Assembly (NCBI GenBank): GCA_014728215.1
Contig: WJLZ01000162.1
Location: 1-38,965, forward strand
DNA length: 38,965 nt
Origin: Chitinivibrionales bacterium
Lineage (GTDB): Bacteria; Fibrobacterota; Chitinivibrionia; Chitinivibrionales; WJKA01
Direction of reading: 5' to 3'
Shown: piece by piece, positions 18,047-25,029 of the stretch
How the letters are laid out: each line of letters opens with the position of its first letter
Position numbering within the stretch: the stretch's first letter is position 1
Translations under genes and position numbers: made by a program
The notes under the pieces: model-generated
Databases searched by the model: none
What the model was told of the DNA's origin: nothing
Seen by the model: the letters and a program-made list of their open reading frames with translations, nothing else

Positions 18047-18967
18047 ATGGTTAGAATAAATCTACTCAAAGAAGTATCCCGGAAAACAAAAAAAGAGTTC
18101 CATGTCTCGCCCAAAATGGTCATTTTCGGCAGTTCCGGAATCGGTCTGGTGCTTGTTATATCACTCGTGGTGTTTTTTGTTCGTAATCGTCCGGTTTCCC
18201 AAGCTCCAGAGGAAAAGCAGGTCGTTTCGGAACACACACCTTCAAGTTTTGCACAATCCGATATTATTGAAGATGTAGTCAAAGATATTCACGATAATAA
18301 GGACCTTCAGCAACGTTCAGGATATATCGATCTTCCTTATGAACAGCTTTCCTTTGCCGGCAAACTCAATTATGAGGCACTCTTTGCAAAAAATGTCTGC
18401 GATATGCTGATCCGGACTATTCCCGAAGAAATCGGATTACGGAGCTTGGAGGTTGAGAATTTTCAGACCATTTATGCCCTGGGATTCAGTTCATCAAAAG
18501 TACTGATTGATGAGCTGTTTACCAGCTTGAAAGAGGAAGAAATTGAGCTTCTTCCCAAACCTCTCACGTTCATTCGTCCAAATAAGGGGAGCGGATATCG
18601 TTTTGCGTTCACCTGTGAGGCCGGGTGGGGTCTTCACACGGCAGACCCTTTTGTGGATCTCTCGCTTTCAAATCTTCCTTTACGCTCGACGCTTAATTCG
18701 TCGCTGAAAAAATTTAAACAGTCTGCAGGCAAGAGTTCATTGGAATTCACCAGAAACCTTTCCAAAATCGATGCAGAGAAGATTGGTGACTGTCGCAGAT
18801 TTACCTATGAGTTTTCCGGAAAATCATCTTTTGCCAATTTCGTAAAATTTCTCGAAAACCTTTACGATGCCCGTATTCATTGCGCATTTAAAAAGATAAC
18901 TCTTGTTGCAAAAAACCGCAACGAAGTCGCGATAGATGCCGAAGTGATTTTTACTACAATGGATTAG
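18047..18967 (+). CDS. PilN-like inner-membrane pilus assembly protein
   Basis: The 306-residue protein opens with MVRINLLKE, matching the INLLP-type cytoplasmic tail by which PilN docks onto PilM. A single transmembrane helix spans about residues 24-44. The rest is periplasmic, with a coiled segment and then ferredoxin-like alpha/beta repeats, the second near residues 225-305 (KSSFANFVKFLENLYDARIH). Length exceeds usual PilN (about 190-210), so it may carry PilN- and PilO-like parts in one chain. It is directly downstream of the pilM-like gene. No separate pilO, pilP or pilQ follows. Confidence 0.65.
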   Translation: MVRINLLKEVSRKTKKEFHVSPKMVIFGSSGIGLVLVISLVVFFVRNRPVSQAPEEKQVVSEHTPSSFAQSDIIEDVVKDIHDNKDLQQRSGYIDLPYEQLSFAGKLNYEALFAKNVCDMLIRTIPEEIGLRSLEVENFQTIYALGFSSSKVLIDELFTSLKEEEIELLPKPLTFIRPNKGSGYRFAFTCEAGWGLHTADPFVDLSLSNLPLRSTLNSSLKKFKQSAGKSSLEFTRNLSKIDAEKIGDCRRFTYEFSGKSSFANFVKFLENLYDARIHCAFKKITLVAKNRNEVAIDAEVIFTTMD

Positions 18968-18977
18968 GTGGGCAGCT

Positions 18978-19553
18978 ATGAAACTGCGCATAGTTGCCGG
19001 CAAGTATAGAGGACGGTATATCACTGCTAAGGGGCAGTCAGAAAAGTTCCGTCCAACACTCGAGCGTAATCGGCGTGCAGTGGCCGATACATTACAACCT
19101 TTCCTTGCAGGAGCACGAGTAGGAGATTTCTGCGCAGGTTGCGGCGCCATGGGATTTGAATTCCTGAGCCGGGGTGCAAAAGAGGTGGTTTTTGTCGAAA
19201 ACAATCGGTCTCGCGTCCAGTGTATCCGCGATCAATGCAGGAAATGGGATATTCAAGGTTCGTGTAGAATAATTTCCAGTGATATTCGTTCATTTGTTAA
19301 AAAATGCCCCGATAGATTTGGTGTTATTTATTTTGATCCACCATACGACTCCGAAGAGCTTGCCAGCCTCGTACCGGAAATTATGTCTCTGCTCCATCCT
19401 GAAGGGATTCTTGTCTATGAGAGGAGACGCATGAAAGGAGAAAAAAAAAGCACTCAAACAAGAGAGAAAAACCTTATTAAACGCAAAATTTCCGGTGATT
19501 CGGTTATGGAGTTCTATAAAAATAACAATATGAGTCTTTTCGAGGAGCAATAA
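18978..19553 (+). CDS. rsmD: 16S rRNA (guanine(966)-N2)-methyltransferase RsmD-like
   Basis: The 191-residue protein has RsmD features: an N-terminal RIVAGKYRGRYI strand, KFRPTLERNRRAVADTL (the usual RPTxxRVRE region), the AdoMet-binding loop DFCAGCGAMGFEFLSRGAK and the catalytic FDPPYDSEEL motif. RsmD uses S-adenosylmethionine to methylate G966 in the small-subunit rRNA. The usual DLFAGTGALG loop is changed to DFCAGCGAMG, with two cysteines. The C-terminal tail is basic. The ATG at 18978 follows AGGTGG. It is directly followed by coaD, a common bacterial pairing. Confidence 0.9.
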   Translation: MKLRIVAGKYRGRYITAKGQSEKFRPTLERNRRAVADTLQPFLAGARVGDFCAGCGAMGFEFLSRGAKEVVFVENNRSRVQCIRDQCRKWDIQGSCRIISSDIRSFVKKCPDRFGVIYFDPPYDSEELASLVPEIMSLLHPEGILVYERRRMKGEKKSTQTREKNLIKRKISGDSVMEFYKNNNMSLFEEQ

Positions 19554-19556
19554 TTT

Positions 19557-20039
19557 ATGGCTGCTGCAATTTATCCGGGCACCTTTGATCCCATTACCTA
19601 TGGTCATATAGATATTGCAAAAAGGGCATCAAAGATATTCCGGAAAGTAATAGCAGTTATAGCAGTCAATCCTAATAAAAATCCCATGTTCAATGTTAAT
19701 GAACGAGTTGAAATGGCAAGAGAATCGCTTCATGATATCCATAATATCGACGTAATTTCATACAAAGGACTCATTGCCGACTGTATTCGTGAGTATAAGG
19801 CCTCGGCAATTATTCGTGGATTGAGGGCTATATCCGATTTTGAATACGAATTCCAAATGGCTTTCACAAACAGAAAGATGAACAGCCGGGCTGAGACAGT
19901 GTTTCTTATGCCCAACGAAAAGTATACCTATTTAAATTCGACGATGGTCAAGGAGATAGCCAAGCTGGGTGGCGATATTTCAAAATTCGTTCCCCAGTGT
20001 GTCGAAAGGCACATGTTGAAAAAATTGAAACATAAATAA
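19557..20039 (+). CDS. coaD: Phosphopantetheine adenylyltransferase
   Basis: CoaD makes dephospho-CoA from 4'-phosphopantetheine and ATP, the penultimate step of coenzyme A synthesis. The 160-residue protein has the usual length and motifs: YPGTFDPITYGHIDIAKRA (the TxGH nucleotidyl-transfer motif appears as TYGH), VNPNKNPMF, IIRGLRAISDFEYEFQMA and the C-terminal LNSTMVKEIAKLGGDISKFV. Its ATG follows GAGGAGCAATAATT, whose GAGGAG is inside the end of rsmD. Confidence 0.95.
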   Translation: MAAAIYPGTFDPITYGHIDIAKRASKIFRKVIAVIAVNPNKNPMFNVNERVEMARESLHDIHNIDVISYKGLIADCIREYKASAIIRGLRAISDFEYEFQMAFTNRKMNSRAETVFLMPNEKYTYLNSTMVKEIAKLGGDISKFVPQCVERHMLKKLKHK

Positions 20040-20074
20040 TATGTATTGATACTGAAGACTGGTGGTAGGCAAGA

Positions 20075-20899
20075 ATGATGATGCATGGTGGAAGAAGTAT
20101 AGGGAAAGCACTGAAATGGCTGCTTATTGCAAATATCGGTATATATGTTCTGCAAATTCTGCCTACAATGGGGAATTATGTAACCTATTGGGGAGCGCTG
20201 ATACCCTTTAAAGTATTCACCCAGGGGCAGGTATGGCGCCTGGTGACCTATATGTTTTTGCATGGTCAGGATGCTATCTGGCATCTGCTTTTTAATATGC
20301 TTGCTCTATGGATGTTCGGGACGGAACTCGAGCAGATGTGGGGCACGAGGCGCTTTGCTGTTTTCTATTTTCTTGCCGGGATTCTTTCGGGGCTGTTCAG
20401 TGTACTGATGTGGAAGTCTTTCATAATCGGAGCGTCTGGAGCGGTTCTTGCTGTTCTGACAGCTTATGCCTATTATTTCCCTCATAGGCAGGTGTTGTTC
20501 TTTTTTATCTTTCCCATGCCGGTGCGTCTGGCCGTGGCGATTATCGGATTTATATCGATTGCCGGTTCACTCAGCAGTGCAGGAGGCATTGCTCATCTGA
20601 CCCATCTGGCCGGAATCGCTATCGGACTGGTGTATGTAAAATACTACGACCAGATAGTGGCGCTTAAAGATCATATTGTCGACGTGAAAAAAGAGAAACA
20701 GCAGCGGAAAAATGCCGAAGAGTATCTCAGGAAACGACGATATTTTGAGGATGTTATCGATCCGATTTTGAAAAAAATTCATGAGCAGGGCATGGAATCC
20801 CTGACCGGAGAAGAAAAAAGAATCCTCAAGCACGCATCAAAGCAGAATAAAGAGCGAATCAAAAAGAGCAAAATCATACCCTTCGATATTTTCAAATAA
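20075..20899 (+). CDS. Rhomboid-family intramembrane serine protease
   Basis: The 274-residue protein has about six transmembrane helices in residues 14-195. The conserved WRLVTYMFLH turn, HLLFNMLALWMFG (H70 and N74, oxyanion side), GASGAV with nucleophile S121 and AHLTHLAG with catalytic H177 are all present, so it is predicted active. Rhomboids cleave transmembrane segments within the membrane; the substrate is not known. The cytoplasmic C-terminal tail (about 75 residues) is highly charged, rich in Lys and Glu and probably helical. Three consecutive ATG codons open the gene. It converges with bioB, 30 bases away. Confidence 0.92.
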   Translation: MMMHGGRSIGKALKWLLIANIGIYVLQILPTMGNYVTYWGALIPFKVFTQGQVWRLVTYMFLHGQDAIWHLLFNMLALWMFGTELEQMWGTRRFAVFYFLAGILSGLFSVLMWKSFIIGASGAVLAVLTAYAYYFPHRQVLFFFIFPMPVRLAVAIIGFISIAGSLSSAGGIAHLTHLAGIAIGLVYVKYYDQIVALKDHIVDVKKEKQQRKNAEEYLRKRRYFEDVIDPILKKIHEQGMESLTGEEKRILKHASKQNKERIKKSKIIPFDIFK

Positions 20900-20929
20900 T
20901 ATCCATACCCCCGCACTCAGCGCTCAGGT

Positions 20930-21907
20930 CTATTTGTTATCCTCATCCACCATCCCCTTCCTCAACCCCAATCCCTCAACCATCTTGTCGTCGGATTCGA
21001 CGCTATCGCCTTTGGTGGTAAGGTAATCACCCGAAATATACCCGTTAGCTCCTGCATAAAACATAAGTCCCTGGAGTTTACCCAGATTTATTTCACGACC
21101 GCCGCATACTTTGATAATTTTATCCGGCAGTATTATGCGGCAGAGCGAGATGATTTTTAAAAATTCCAGGGATGATTCTCCGGGTGGCGCTATTTTTGTA
21201 CCGGGTATCGAATTGATGAAATTGATTGGAATGGTATCGACATCAAGACGGTGTAGTTCCGCAAAGAGGTCGGCACGATCATTCCAGGATTCACCCAAAC
21301 CGAAAATGCCGCCGCAGCAGGTGCGCATACCTGCAGTCTTGGCTTTCTTAATAGTAGAAACCCGGTCGTCATAGGTGTGGGTGGTGACAATTTGAGAGAA
21401 AAAATTCCGGCTGGTTTCCAGGTTGTGGTTGTAACAGACTACTCCGGCTTTTGTGAGGATGTCAAATTCCTTTTCGGAAAGTATTCCCAGCGAGGCATGC
21501 ACCGGTCCGTCGCATTCCCTCAACGCATCGGCCAGTTTGATGATATCCCTTGATGATAATCGCTTTCCGCTGGAGACTACCCCGAATTTGAGTCCCTTTG
21601 AGGTTGCCTGGTGATAATGGGTGAGTATTTCTTCTTTGCCGGAAAGTGCCTGAACCGTAACCGATGCATCGTTATGGGCAGATTGAGAACAGAATGCACA
21701 GTCTTCACTGCATCCTCCCGATTTTATGTTCATTATGGCACAGGGCTCTACGGCATCGGCAAAATAATGACGGCGTACCCGGTCGGTGACTGCAAAGAGG
21801 AGGGAAAGATCTTCCCCGGGCCATGAAATAACCGTTTCAACGTCTTCTTGCGTGATTTTTTTTCCGATTGCCCGCTCAAGCAGCTTTTCGGCTCTGCTGA
21901 AACTCAT
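20930..21907 (-). CDS. bioB: Biotin synthase
   Basis: BioB is a radical S-adenosylmethionine enzyme that inserts sulfur into dethiobiotin, the last step of biotin synthesis. The protein has about 325 residues. The CSEDCAFC motif near residue 57 binds the [4Fe-4S] cluster. Ligand regions for the second cluster are visible at ALREC, GVVCYNHNLET and MRTCCGGIFGLGE, with PINFINSIPGT and VCGGREINLG after them. The ATG at 21907 follows AAAGGA with good spacing; an upstream in-frame ATG at 21925 lacks this. No other biotin gene is nearby. Confidence 0.95.
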   Translation of the reverse strand: MSFSRAEKLLERAIGKKITQEDVETVISWPGEDLSLLFAVTDRVRRHYFADAVEPCAIMNIKSGGCSEDCAFCSQSAHNDASVTVQALSGKEEILTHYHQATSKGLKFGVVSSGKRLSSRDIIKLADALRECDGPVHASLGILSEKEFDILTKAGVVCYNHNLETSRNFFSQIVTTHTYDDRVSTIKKAKTAGMRTCCGGIFGLGESWNDRADLFAELHRLDVDTIPINFINSIPGTKIAPPGESSLEFLKIISLCRIILPDKIIKVCGGREINLGKLQGLMFYAGANGYISGDYLTTKGDSVESDDKMVEGLGLRKGMVDEDNK

Positions 21908-22217
21908 TATTTCCCGTCCTTTCATTCAAATACTTTGTCCCGGTTTCAGTATAAAATATTTTACTAACAGTTTCCGATGTCGAAATGGTATCTGCATTTC
22001 CTTATTAAGGAGGGGGTGTAAGTATTTCGATAATATAAAAGAACATACCAAAGAGCTTGGTTCCAGGTTGACTGGTCCTCCCACGATAACGTTGCCGTGG
22101 GTGTTATCGCCGATTATCTCGCCTTTGATACAAACGCTATTAATGTGCTCTATTCGCTCAAGACGAACAGCGTCTGTGTTCCCGCGGAGGGGAAGAGGGT
22201 TGTTGATAAAAGTGGAT

Positions 22218-22433
22218 TTAAAAGTGTTGTAATAATGCACATTTATCAATCCTCTGTAATTGATTTTCATCGAGCCTGGTTGCATCATGATGATCGACAT
22301 AGGCCCGGGCCGCCTGTGCAGGCGGGGTGTTTGGTACATACTGGGTGCCGGCTTTACGTTTTTTTCTGTCGGTCGAGTTCTTTTGTTCATCAGTCAGGAG
22401 ATGCCATGCTCGTTCAGGAAGATATCGTTTCAT
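22218..22433 (-). pseudogene. Probable remnant of a small basic conserved protein
   Basis: The minus-strand frame from an ATG at 22433 encodes about 71 residues that look protein-like: KRYLPERAWHLLTDEQKN, then TDRKKRKAGTQYVPNTP, ending after LDENQLQRIDKC. The frame stays open upstream of this ATG for about 18 codons (including GKAKTGEEM) but has no earlier ATG, whereas another frame there starts with ATG and reads MANQKGLWEG before a stop. This pattern suggests a frameshift near the N-terminus. GAGGAG abuts the ATG with no spacing, also unlike a real start. I do not know its function. It could also be an intact small gene. Confidence 0.35.
22310..22325. repeat. Perfect short palindrome
   Basis: Arms CCGCCTG and CAGGCGG separated by TG form a GC-rich hairpin within an AT-richer stretch. 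It has no T-run. It lies inside the probable gene remnant on the minus strand. Confidence 0.5.
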
Positions 22434-22585
22434 CTCCTCACCGGTTTTTGCCTTCCCAGAGCCCTTTCTGGTTTGCCATAAAATAAATCATCATTATTTA
22501 CTGTTTCTTTTGTATGTCAAATATTTATATTGCAAACTTAATGCCATTCGGGGAAATTTTATTGAGTATCTGCAGAGGAGAATGT

Positions 22586-23465
22586 ATGAATAAAAACGCT
22601 TTTTATCATTTATTAATTCTTGCTCTATTAATGAATACCTTTTCACTTAGTGCAACAGATGATTTCAAGTGGCGTATCGGTCCCTCCGCCGGACTGAACG
22701 TAGCAAGGATGTATGGTCCCGGTATTCAAAATATTGAAGATGATTATGACGTCTTGCCGCGTATGAGCGGTAACTGCGGCCTTTTTGTCGAATATATGCC
22801 GTCAAAGTATATCGGCACGGAAATAGGGATTCAGGTTAACGGTAAAGGCTATACCTATCATGATCCTCAGTATATTAACGGTATGGACGTTAAATATAAA
22901 ATCCGGTATAAAAACGGATTTGTAGATTTCCCTTTTGTTATCAAACCGACACTGCCCTTCAATAATAAAAAGCTGTACCTTATGTTTGGTGGCGCCTATG
23001 GGCGTATTTTTATAGCTAAAAGGGAAGTCGTGGCAGATTTAAGTTATAGTGGACAGGATACTACTGTTGATATTGTCGACAATGACTTGTTGCGCTATGG
23101 TGTGCCTTTTTATGTGGATACATTCGGAACCCAAGAAACGGTGCCCTATAAAGACCTTTATCGTCTGGAAGATTTTGCTCTGGTAGTAGGAATAGGGTAT
23201 GAAGGCGCGCCCGGTTCAAAAGAAAACCCGGTATCGCTTTTTTTTTGATATCCGATACTATATTGGATTGCTGGACAACAGCCGGGTAACCAATGAGGGA
23301 GCAAAAAAACTTGATGCAATATACGATCAATTATTCCGGTTTTTTGAAGAGCAGAACATCGATCCGGCTGAAATGGGATATGGTCCTGATGACGTTCCTG
23401 ACCGGGAGCCGATACATAAATTCGGGGTGCTGATTATGAGTATGGGTTTTAAGTTTTGCTTTTAG
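22586..23465 (+). CDS. Outer-membrane beta-barrel protein, interrupted by a frameshift in a T9 tract
   Basis: From the ATG at 22586 (AGAGGAG six to seven bases upstream) the protein has a signal peptide (to about residue 24, ending LSLSA) and amphipathic strands typical of PorT/OmpA-like small barrels (IGPSAGLNVARM, GLFVEYMP, GTEIGIQVNGKGY, LYLMFGGAYGRIF, FALVVGIGYEG). The frame stops at TGA 23246-23248 right after the T9 run at 23238-23246. Dropping one T continues the barrel: FFDIRYYIGLLDN, ending at GVLIMSMGFKFCF with a terminal Phe, as in outer-membrane barrels. The full product would have about 292 residues. The shift could be real (phase-variable or decayed) or a homopolymer sequencing error. 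Confidence 0.75.
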
Positions 23466-23476
23466 TGAAACAGAAA

Positions 23477-23497
23477 GCTGTTCCCGGGCTGAACAGC
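23477..23497 (+). terminator. Hairpin downstream of the outer-membrane protein gene
   Basis: Perfect arms GCTGTTC (23477-23483) and GAACAGC (23491-23497) flank a 7-base loop, 11 bases after the stop codon. Only AGAAATTT follows, so termination would be weak. Confidence 0.4.
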
Positions 23498-23665
23498 AGA
23501 AATTTACAAGCGAATACACTCCTCCTGCTATTTTATCGGCAACCAGACCAATAACTTTAGTTCTTTTTTGGGGGGGTAAAAATGTTCCCTCCACCCGGGA
23601 GTTTTTTGCCTCGTCCCGCCCACCGCCTTCCTTTCTAACTCATTGAAAAATAACAACTTAAATTT

Positions 23666-23681
23666 TGGCATTTCTCTTGCT
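23666..23681 (+). promoter_or_regulatory. Sigma-54 promoter of the flgJ operon
   Basis: TGGCA (23666-23670) and TTGCT (23677-23681) match the -24/-12 consensus with the required ten bases between GG and GC. The predicted transcript starts near 23692, which places the TTG at 23690 outside the message and supports the ATG at 23726. Confidence 0.75.
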
Positions 23682-23725
23682 AATATCTGTTGCCGAACGG
23701 ATTCGAGAAAGGACTCATACTCTGG

Positions 23726-24535
23726 ATGAAAATCAATTCTGTTAATCCTCAGGTCCCTGCAAGGGGAACACACAAACCCGATCCCCGCAAAGTCGCCCGG
23801 GAATTCGAAGGCCTTTTTTGTCAGATGATGCTCCGTCAAATGCGCAAAACTGTTCCTGATGGCGGACTTTTTGAAAAGAGCCTCGGTGAAAAAATTTATA
23901 CCGATATGCTCGATGAAAAATATGCTGAGCAGATGGCAAAACACGCATCTCTGGGACTTGCCGAACTCATCCTCGAACAGGTCGATAGCGATGAATCCCG
24001 GGGACTACAACAGCTTCAGGATTTGAATTCATCATCATGGATGATCGATAACCGATTTATTCCCCGGCGAGTTTCAATGAATACCAAAAATATTGAAGAA
24101 CGTCTTTCATCGTACAATTCTATAATTTCCGAAGCCGCTGCACGGCATGATGTCGATCCGGTACTCATACGGTCGGTCATTGCCCAGGAGTCTGCCGGAA
24201 ATCCCTATGCCGTTTCTCATGCCGGTGCCAAAGGACTCATGCAGCTTATTGATTCTACGGCAAAGGATATGGGGGTAACGTCGGTTTACAACCCTCGTGC
24301 CAATATTATGGGTGGAACAAAGTACCTGAAAATGATGCTCGATAAGTTTAACGGTGATGAACGCCTGGCCCTGGCATCCTATAACGCAGGACCTGCAGCA
24401 GTACAGAAATACAATGGAATACCGCCATACCGCGAAACACAGGAATATATCGAGCGGGTTCTGGGGTATAAGGAACAATTTTCACAAAAGGTAAACATGG
24501 AAGGGAAGGAGACCGGCAATGGACGGGAAGATTAA
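23726..24535 (+). CDS. flgJ: Flagellar rod-binding protein FlgJ fused to a lytic transglycosylase domain
   Basis: The 269-residue protein has an N-terminal rod-binding domain (residues about 20-90: VAREFEGLFCQMMLRQMRKT, then LGEKIYTDMLDEKYAEQMAK) and a C-terminal SLT domain (residues about 125-255) with the catalytic glutamate in AQESAGNPYAVS near residue 154, GLMQLIDSTA and ASYNAGPAAV. FlgJ caps the growing rod and cuts peptidoglycan so that the rod can pass. In enterobacterial FlgJ the hydrolase is a glucosaminidase; an SLT-type lysozyme domain is a known variant. No typical secretion signal is seen. The gene heads the flgJ-flgN-flgK-flgL cluster behind a sigma-54 site. The 34-base leader contains three GGA triplets, the last overlapping the start codon. 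Confidence 0.88.
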   Translation: MKINSVNPQVPARGTHKPDPRKVAREFEGLFCQMMLRQMRKTVPDGGLFEKSLGEKIYTDMLDEKYAEQMAKHASLGLAELILEQVDSDESRGLQQLQDLNSSSWMIDNRFIPRRVSMNTKNIEERLSSYNSIISEAAARHDVDPVLIRSVIAQESAGNPYAVSHAGAKGLMQLIDSTAKDMGVTSVYNPRANIMGGTKYLKMMLDKFNGDERLALASYNAGPAAVQKYNGIPPYRETQEYIERVLGYKEQFSQKVNMEGKETGNGRED

Positions 24536-25019
24536 GGAATTATTGACAATCCTCAAGCAGGAAAATGAAATTCATGATCGATTGATCGAATGTGCACAAA
24601 TAATGAACAAGGCCCTGAAGGAAAACGACACCAATAAAATTCAGCAGACATCGATGAAATATGATGAATTGACATGCAATATCGAAAGCGTTGAAGAAAA
24701 AAGGTTGGAGATATGTGATTCAATTGGTAAGAAAACAAAAATGAAGAGTCGTCATCTTAATCTGACATCGATAACCGAAGCACTTCCCCCCGAAGATACC
24801 GGGCCGCTCGGAGAGGTACGGCAGGATCTCAAGAAGAAAATTACCAAACTGACGAAAATAAATACCTCTAATCAGGTTCTTCTCGAAAATGCCCTTGCCA
24901 ACATTGCTAAAGCGGTTGAACTGATTGCCTGTGAGAAAAAGAAATATTCGGGTTATAAGCAGTATGGAAAAAAGGACTCCGATTTTATCTTTCGAAACAT
25001 CGTCAATAAAGTAGCATAG
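24519..25019 (+). CDS. flgN: FlgN-like flagellar export chaperone
   Basis: The 166-residue, all-helical, Lys- and Glu-rich protein has the FlgN pattern: an N-terminal LTILKQENEIHDRLIECA helix, a central coiled region (IESVEEKRLEICDSIGKK) and a C-terminal helix (KITKLTKINTSNQVLLENAL). FlgN binds the hook-filament junction proteins FlgK and FlgL and delivers them to the export apparatus. The gene overlaps flgJ by 17 bases and lies immediately before flgK, the expected place. Sequence conservation in this family is low, so the call rests on pattern and context. Confidence 0.82.
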   Translation: MDGKIKELLTILKQENEIHDRLIECAQIMNKALKENDTNKIQQTSMKYDELTCNIESVEEKRLEICDSIGKKTKMKSRHLNLTSITEALPPEDTGPLGEVRQDLKKKITKLTKINTSNQVLLENALANIAKAVELIACEKKKYSGYKQYGKKDSDFIFRNIVNKVA

Positions 25020-25029
25020 CGAGGAAACT

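Larger units (their letters stand above)
21908..22585. other. Low-coding intergenic stretch with a gene remnant
   Basis: About 680 bases between bioB and the outer-membrane protein gene. Several short ORFs are open on both strands, which is unlike the neighbouring genes. A minus-strand ORF (21926-22390) reads open for 154 codons but shows no recognisable motif and overlaps the better-looking remnant at 22218-22433. A 16-base palindrome occurs at 22310-22325. No promoter could be assigned with confidence. Confidence 0.5.

Noticed and set aside
22097-22486. Plus-strand 129-codon ORF between bioB and the barrel protein gene
   Set aside because: No start context, no motif, and it is antisense to the more protein-like minus-strand remnant.
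23562-23600. G7 tract and CCCGGGAG sequences before the flgJ promoter as a regulatory element
   Set aside because: They lie upstream of the sigma-54 site without symmetry or a repeated motif that would support an activator site.
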